A DNA stretch of 64,000 nt, from contig NZ_LSZP01000032.1 of assembly GCF_001580045.1 (NCBI RefSeq), positions 1 to 64,000 of the forward strand, given 5' to 3'. This stretch comes from Cephaloticoccus capnophilus (GTDB lineage: Bacteria > Verrucomicrobiota > Verrucomicrobiia > Opitutales > Opitutaceae). A program made the translations under genes and the position numbers. Of the stretch, positions 53,990-64,000 are shown in pieces (position 1 is the stretch's first letter; every line of letters begins with the position of its first letter). The notes under the pieces were generated by a model. That model did not search any database, was not told where the DNA came from, and was given only the letters and a program-made list of their open reading frames with translations.

Positions 53990-55087
53990 ATGAGTCTTCC
54001 GATTAAGCCCGCGTCAGCGTGTCACTTTGACCAAATCTCGCTCGGCGAGGTTATGCTTCGGCTCGACCCCGGCGATGGCCGCATCCGCACCGCACGCCAC
54101 TTCACCGCGTGGGAGGGCGGCGGCGAATACAACACCTCGCGCGGCTTGCGAAAGTGCTTTGGGCTAAAAACCGCCGTTTGCACCGCCTTCGTCGATAACG
54201 AGGTAGGCCACCTCATTGAGGACTTCATCGCTCAAGGCGGCGTGGCGACCGACTTTATCCAGTGGCGAGAGGATGACGGCATAGGCCGCAGCGTGCGCAA
54301 CGGGCTCAACTTTACCGAGCGCGGCTTCGGCATTCGCGGCGCAGTCGGCGTGCCCGACCGTGGTAACACCGCCGCCTCGAAGCTCCGTCCGGGCGACTTC
54401 GACTGGGAGCACATTTTCGGCAAGCTCGGCGCGCGCTGGTTTCACACCGGCGGCATCTTTGCCGCACTCTCCGAGAGCACCGCCGCACTTACCATCGAAG
54501 CGGTCAAAGCCGCCAAGAAGCACGGCACCATCGTGTCCTACGATCTCAACTACCGCCCCTCGCTCTGGAAAACCATCGGCGGACTCGCCAAGGCCCAAGA
54601 GGTCAACCGCGAGATCGCCCGCTACGTAGACGTCATGATTGGCAACGAGGAGGACTTTACGGCCTCGCTCGGCTTCGAAGTGCGCGGGGCCGACCACGCG
54701 ATTTCCAAAATCGAGGTCGATGCGTTTAAGGAAATGATCGAAGCGGCAGTCGCCGAGTTCCCAAACTTCAAGGTCGCCGCGACGACGTTGCGCCGCGTCA
54801 TCACTGCCACGAAAAACGACTGGTCAGCCATCCTCTGGCACGCGGGCCAGTTCTACCGAGCCCGGCAATACGCCGAGCTCGAAATCCTCGACCGCGTGGG
54901 CGGGGGCGACTCCTTCGCCTCGGGCCTGCAATTTGGCTTCCTCGAATTTAATGACCCGCAAAAAGCAGTAGACTACGGCGCCGCACACGGCGCACTCGCC
55001 TCGACCACCCCCGGCGATACCTCGATGGCCACCCGCAAAGAAGTCGAAAAACAAATCGCAGGTGGCGGAGCCCGCGTCGTGCGGTGA
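53990..55087 (+). CDS. PfkB-family sugar kinase, probably 2-keto-3-deoxygluconate kinase
   Basis: 365 residues from the ATG at 53990. An 87-codon open extension upstream covers the palindromes and is not kinase-like. Sugar-binding N-terminus with GEVMLRLDPGD and WEGGGEYNTSRGL (the GG motif of PfkB kinases). ATP/anion-hole motif DRVGGGDSFASGLQFG with catalytic Asp near the C-terminus. KdgK feeds 2-keto-3-deoxygluconate from uronates into the Entner-Doudoroff path. The KDG assignment is by likeness, since fructokinases share the fold. No kdgA aldolase is next to it. GC content is native again. Confidence 0.82.
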   Translation: MSLPIKPASACHFDQISLGEVMLRLDPGDGRIRTARHFTAWEGGGEYNTSRGLRKCFGLKTAVCTAFVDNEVGHLIEDFIAQGGVATDFIQWREDDGIGRSVRNGLNFTERGFGIRGAVGVPDRGNTAASKLRPGDFDWEHIFGKLGARWFHTGGIFAALSESTAALTIEAVKAAKKHGTIVSYDLNYRPSLWKTIGGLAKAQEVNREIARYVDVMIGNEEDFTASLGFEVRGADHAISKIEVDAFKEMIEAAVAEFPNFKVAATTLRRVITATKNDWSAILWHAGQFYRARQYAELEILDRVGGGDSFASGLQFGFLEFNDPQKAVDYGAAHGALASTTPGDTSMATRKEVEKQIAGGGARVVR

Positions 55088-55102
55088 TCGTGCGCCTTCT
55101 CT

Positions 55103-55153
55103 CCACTATGCGTGGGGCAGCAGCGTGTCGCTGCCGCCCCACGCGGAGTGGAT
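55103..55153 (+). repeat. TACGCGTGGGGC repeat, copy C, inside a long hairpin
   Basis: Positions 55103-55134 match 32867-32898 in 30 of 32 places. Here the inverse arm follows directly: CCACTATGCGTGGGGC pairs with GCCCCACGCGGAGTGG (two mismatches), with the inner hairpin GCAGCG-TGT-CGCTGC. It sits between the convergent kinase and TOPRIM-like genes and may act as a terminator for both. Confidence 0.7.
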
Positions 55154-55168
55154 GATTTTTTCCCGCGG

Positions 55169-55807
55169 TCACTGACCGAGACAGGCCTTCAGGTCGCGCG
55201 CCAATGCACCGAAGCCGCCGGGGAAGTCCGCCTCCAGTCGGCGCATATCTCCGCGATGGCGGGCGAGTTCGCGCCGTGCGCATTCGATTTCCAATTGCAG
55301 CGAGGGCCGTGAAGTCCCGTAGACGCGCTCCTTAAGCTCGACCCGCGTATAAGGCAGCTGCCCGCGCTCCTGCCCTGCAAGCCATGCGGCCTCGCCCACG
55401 CTCTCGTCGCGCCCGCACAAATACCACGCCTCCATCGTGGGCACTGCTAGCCCGACACCGCGCAACACGCGTTGCCGCCCGCGCGCCGGAGGTAGGTTCT
55501 TTGTCGCCCGCCGAAAAATCGCCCGCAATTGGCACAGGCGACACTGCGGATGATGATACCCTGCGGCCTCGTGCTCGACCGTGTGCACCACCGAATCATC
55601 GGCATCGACCGAGACGACCAGCCCCACTGCGTCCGTATTAAAATGCAGGTGGTGAATGATTGGCGGGAGCACCTGCGCGACATTGGGCCAGCCGCGCGCG
55701 CGCAAGTTGGGCAAGACTCGCCGCACGCGCTCGCCCAGCACCGCTTCTGCCAGAATTTGCAGCGCGACCTCGTCAGCGGGCGACTCCCCCAGAAAGGCCA
55801 GTTTCAT
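55169..55807 (-). CDS. TOPRIM-like protein paired with the AAA/ABC ATPase, possible defence nuclease
   Basis: 212 residues. The opening MKLAFLGESPADEVALQILAEAVLG has the strand-Glu-helix of TOPRIM-type folds, and VVSVDADDSVVHTV supplies the DxD acidic cluster. A CxxC with two preceding His (HHPQCRLCQL) may bind zinc. Such small proteins (for example DUF4276- or DUF4435-like) sit beside ABC-type ATPases in OLD-like or PARIS-like defence pairs. I cannot assign it to a named family. It starts 50 bp after the ATPase stop on the same strand, so they are probably one operon. Confidence 0.55.
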   Translation of the reverse strand: MKLAFLGESPADEVALQILAEAVLGERVRRVLPNLRARGWPNVAQVLPPIIHHLHFNTDAVGLVVSVDADDSVVHTVEHEAAGYHHPQCRLCQLRAIFRRATKNLPPARGRQRVLRGVGLAVPTMEAWYLCGRDESVGEAAWLAGQERGQLPYTRVELKERVYGTSRPSLQLEIECARRELARHRGDMRRLEADFPGGFGALARDLKACLGQ

Positions 55808-55857
55808 AATAAAGGATTTCCCTAAAAATGTGTCACACAGTTTTCATTACACAGCTT

Positions 55858-56946
55858 CTAAAACGCCTCCTCCTCCGGCACTCCGCCGAGGATACCGCTA
55901 AACCACAAGTCACCGAGCGACGCCTCGCCCAGTAGCGCGCCCAAGTCGGCGCGGTCACTCAAGCGCTCAAAGTGTGCGCTCAACCCGCATTTTTGAGAAA
56001 TGATGATTTCCTCGGGGTGATCTTTGAAGAGGTCGAGCAAGTAGGGCGAATGCGTCGTAGCCAGCACCTGCACGGGGGCACGGCTTTGACCAAAGTCACG
56101 CGGATAGCTCAGCCGATAGAGCAAATCACGCAGCGCACGCAACCAACGCGGGTGCATCCCTCGATCAATTTCCTCAATGCACACGACGCTCGGCGGCGCG
56201 GGCTGAAAAACGAGGAAAAGCACGGCCAATAAATACAGTGTGCCCTGCGAAAGATTGTCTGCGGTCACCACTTCACCGCGCCCACCCGGCCCGCTGCCCC
56301 CGCGCAAGCGCAATCCGAGCTCGAGCGTTTCGCCACTCTCTGCCACGCCGCCGCGCCGCGAAACCTCAATCCCCGCAAACTCCGGCACAATCTGCCGAAA
56401 CTCGGCTTCCAGTTGAGCAAAGTTTTCCGGATGACGCTCGTGCAAGGCCGCCAGCGCCGCCGCGAGGTTTCCGCCATTGCTCGCTAGGGTATCAGACCCG
56501 TTTTTTTCGCGGGCCTCTCGCTGTCGGCCCGCCTGACTCTGCGCTTCAACAGGCGTGTACAAACTCGGCTCCGCCATCGCGTAATGGTCGAATAGATACG
56601 CGCGAATTCCTTCGATTTTGCCTAAAAGTGCGCCGCGCTCGGAGTCGGCGACTCCCGAAAGCTCGATTTGGTCGCAGACGATTTGCTCGACGCACGACAG
56701 CCGCGCTAACGCAGCTTCATACGGAGCGGTGAACCGGAACTCTAAAACCGCGCGCTCTACATTCACCGACTCGACAGTGCCTGCGCCCCCAGCATGTAAC
56801 CGGGCCAAGGTCCGCAGCCGGAGCAGCGCTTGGATGAGGCTCGTCTTCCCGCTGCCATTGGGCCCGACGATTAAGTTAAATGGCCGCAACTCCACACGCG
56901 CCTCGCGCAGTGCCTTAAAATTGTGAAACGCGACAGAGGAAATCAC
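55858..56946 (-). CDS. ABC-type AAA ATPase (OLD/RecF-like)
   Basis: 362 residues from a GTG at 56946 (MISSVAFHNFKALREARVEL). Walker A GPNGSGKT at 28-35. A signature-like LSQGTLYLLAVLFLVF is followed by Walker B SVVCIEEIDRGMHP and the H-loop LATTHSPYLLDLF. A middle region of about 150 residues replaces a long coiled coil, so it is the AAA15/AAA21 kind rather than SMC. Such ATPases act as sensors in two-gene phage defence with a TOPRIM or other effector. The gene behind it fits that role. Composition is native-like, so recent transfer is not evident. Confidence 0.8.
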   Translation of the reverse strand: MISSVAFHNFKALREARVELRPFNLIVGPNGSGKTSLIQALLRLRTLARLHAGGAGTVESVNVERAVLEFRFTAPYEAALARLSCVEQIVCDQIELSGVADSERGALLGKIEGIRAYLFDHYAMAEPSLYTPVEAQSQAGRQREAREKNGSDTLASNGGNLAAALAALHERHPENFAQLEAEFRQIVPEFAGIEVSRRGGVAESGETLELGLRLRGGSGPGGRGEVVTADNLSQGTLYLLAVLFLVFQPAPPSVVCIEEIDRGMHPRWLRALRDLLYRLSYPRDFGQSRAPVQVLATTHSPYLLDLFKDHPEEIIISQKCGLSAHFERLSDRADLGALLGEASLGDLWFSGILGGVPEEEAF

Positions 56947-57036
56947 AGTGAGGTAAACCTACTTACCCGCGTAGCCGCTTCGAGCCTTTTCACGCCTCGA
57001 CTCCACCAACACGCGCCCCTAGCCCTTCGCTCCATC

Positions 57037-57534
57037 ATGCGCCGCCTTTCTCCCCTGCCCCTGCTCGCTCTACTCGTACTGCTCTGCGCCCCGCGCTCAG
57101 CTGCCGCCAAATCCGAGACGGCCGACAATGACGATGGGCCGCCAAGGCCAGCGCACACGTCGCCAAATGAAAAGGGCGAAGACCGAGTGCAGCAGCTCCC
57201 CGAGCTGGTGATTAGCAGCAGCCGAATCACCGCGCTCGACGTGCAGATCGGTAAACTCACCAAGAAAATCGACCGCGCGAGGAGACGGCTAAAGAAGAGC
57301 AGCTCACTCGACGAATCGCTCAATACCGACGACATCCCGAAGCTCCTCTCAATCCTCGGCGGCTACACGACGGGCCAACGCAAGAGTCTCGCCCGCGAGC
57401 GACTCATGCTAATGGAAGCCGAGCGCAGCATCTTGGAAGCGATGAAACACGTCCGCAGCTACCGCGAAGAGCAAGAGCTCAAAACCCAACTGCACACCCT
57501 CAAATCGATGGCGCTACTCCTCGAACAGTCGTGA
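57037..57534 (+). CDS. secreted coiled-coil protein of unknown function
   Basis: 165 residues from the ATG at 57037 (MRRLSPLPLLALLVLLCAP), a clean signal peptide ending near RSAAAKS. The frame is open to 56923, but that part overlaps the divergent ATPase gene. The mature protein starts with an acidic, Pro-rich linker, then a Lys/Arg/Glu-rich helical part (ALDVQIGKLTKKIDRARRRL and RSYREEQELKTQLHTLKSM) likely to form a coiled coil. No enzymatic motif. A periplasmic structural or scaffold role is possible. Confidence 0.65.
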   Translation: MRRLSPLPLLALLVLLCAPRSAAAKSETADNDDGPPRPAHTSPNEKGEDRVQQLPELVISSSRITALDVQIGKLTKKIDRARRRLKKSSSLDESLNTDDIPKLLSILGGYTTGQRKSLARERLMLMEAERSILEAMKHVRSYREEQELKTQLHTLKSMALLLEQS

Positions 57535-57576
57535 GGGGAAGGCCTTGTCGGACGAGTACGGAAGCCCTGTCTCCCG

Positions 57577-58059
57577 TCAGTTTTTCCCCGCAGGAAATAG
57601 CATTTCTTCGGCTTTGGCGATTGCCGCGATAAAGGCCTCTGCACTCGCGGCCATCAGCAGGGCGGCCCGGTTCTCCGCCGAGGCCAAAATCTTGCACAGC
57701 GTGCTCACCACGCGCAGGTAATCGCCCGGGCTGGATGGCGGCGTGCCCAACACGAAAAGCAGGTGCACCGGCTCTTCGCAGTTTTCAAAATGTAAGCCCT
57801 CTGCACTACGGCCCACTGCTAAAACGACTCGTTTCACATGCGCCGTCCGCGCGTGAGGCAGCGCGACGCTGTTTCCGAGGTACGTGCTATCCAGCCGCTC
57901 GCGCTCGATGACTTGCTCAAAGAAAGGCTCGAAGCCGCCCACATCGGGATGCGTGCGGAGCGGCTCGGCCGCTTCGCGCAACGCGGCTTCGTGCGTGGTC
58001 GCGCGCAAATAGAGCGTCACCAATTCGGGAGCAAGCAGGGTAGAGAGGCGGGCGTTCAT
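57577..58059 (-). CDS. PTS EIIA-type protein (PtsN/fructose family)
   Basis: 160 residues, one EIIA domain. The phosphorylated His69 lies in GNSVALPHART after the LDSTYLGN stretch, as in PtsN/EIIA-Fru. LLFVLGTPPSSPGDYLRVVSTLCKIL matches the domain's second half. PtsN-type proteins regulate nitrogen, potassium and carbon metabolism rather than transport. No PTS permease is in the window, which supports regulation. It follows gyrA by 33 bp on the same strand. Confidence 0.85.
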   Translation of the reverse strand: MNARLSTLLAPELVTLYLRATTHEAALREAAEPLRTHPDVGGFEPFFEQVIERERLDSTYLGNSVALPHARTAHVKRVVLAVGRSAEGLHFENCEEPVHLLFVLGTPPSSPGDYLRVVSTLCKILASAENRAALLMAASAEAFIAAIAKAEEMLFPAGKN

Positions 58060-58092
58060 TGGGGCAAGGGGCTTTCGTTTAGTCAGGCCAAC

Positions 58093-60693
<2,601 letters not shown>

Positions 60694-60785
60694 GGGCGAG
60701 AAAAGGGAGACAGTGGAGTGCGGCAGGGATTACGACGGTGACAGGCGCGTGGTGTGCGCAGCGCGGGAGAGCGGCCAGTGTGAGT

Positions 60786-64000
<3,215 letters not shown>

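Overview
The window looks like a chromosome of a Gram-negative, GC-rich member of the Verrucomicrobiota, most likely Opitutaceae or a close relative. This is inferred, not measured. The signs are a very large TonB-dependent receptor whose mature N-terminus carries an Opitutaceae-style DELFILTPFEVST segment next to a LacI regulator, a peptidoglycan-associated Pal lipoprotein, T2SS/T4P GspE and GspF, a family-7 carbohydrate esterase, a KDG-type kinase, and many convergent or divergent housekeeping genes.

Layout. 1-4360 (minus): beta-ketoacyl synthase, acyl carrier protein, a terminator-like hairpin and two CrtI-type FAD oxidoreductases, the second cut by the window edge. 4429-5603: galE and tRNA-Ala(GGC). 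5732-9887 (minus): fabD-lepA-lepB. 9960-12365 (plus): dapA-dapB-ruvA with an ATGA overlap. 12429-13905 (minus): ECF sigma factor and its membrane-anchored partner. 14163-14921: tRNA-Lys(TTT) and pal. 15105-24353: acs diverging from rho, an unrecognised toroid-like protein, hisF, a conserved hypothetical, a Gfo/Idh/MocA dehydrogenase and a YhaM-type exonuclease. 24334-28477: gspF and gspE, separated by an acetyl xylan esterase on the other strand. 28767-32696: smc. 33302-38233: LacI regulator and TonB-dependent receptor. 38538-39989: an MFS transporter.

40.3-53.9 kb is accessory DNA with a glcD-like gene (43919-45358) of native character in its middle. The left part (40460-43835) is AT-richer and holds a putative secreted protein followed by five copies of one domain of about 160 residues: three fused in one gene, then two single genes, each with the same kind of leader. 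This looks like an orphan (poly)immunity array against polymorphic toxins. The right part holds a type I restriction-modification operon hsdM-hsdS-hsdR of proteobacterial type. Its hsdS has six copies of a 12-bp tandem repeat and a single in-frame TGA. The operon lies between two IS3-transposase remnants that share a 34-bp direct repeat. An EamA transporter, a 28-codon ORF and an unrecognised membrane-anchored protein follow.

53990-64000 returns to native genes: a PfkB sugar kinase, an ABC-type ATPase paired with a TOPRIM-like protein (a possible defence module), a secreted coiled-coil protein, gyrB-gyrA-ptsN, and the start of a COG1579-type coiled-coil/zinc-ribbon gene. At least two families of dispersed intergenic palindromic repeats occur: a GTTTCAAAC-centred element (25.66, 32.82 and 40.28 kb) and a TACGCGTGGGGC hairpin element (32.87, 33.18 and 55.10 kb).
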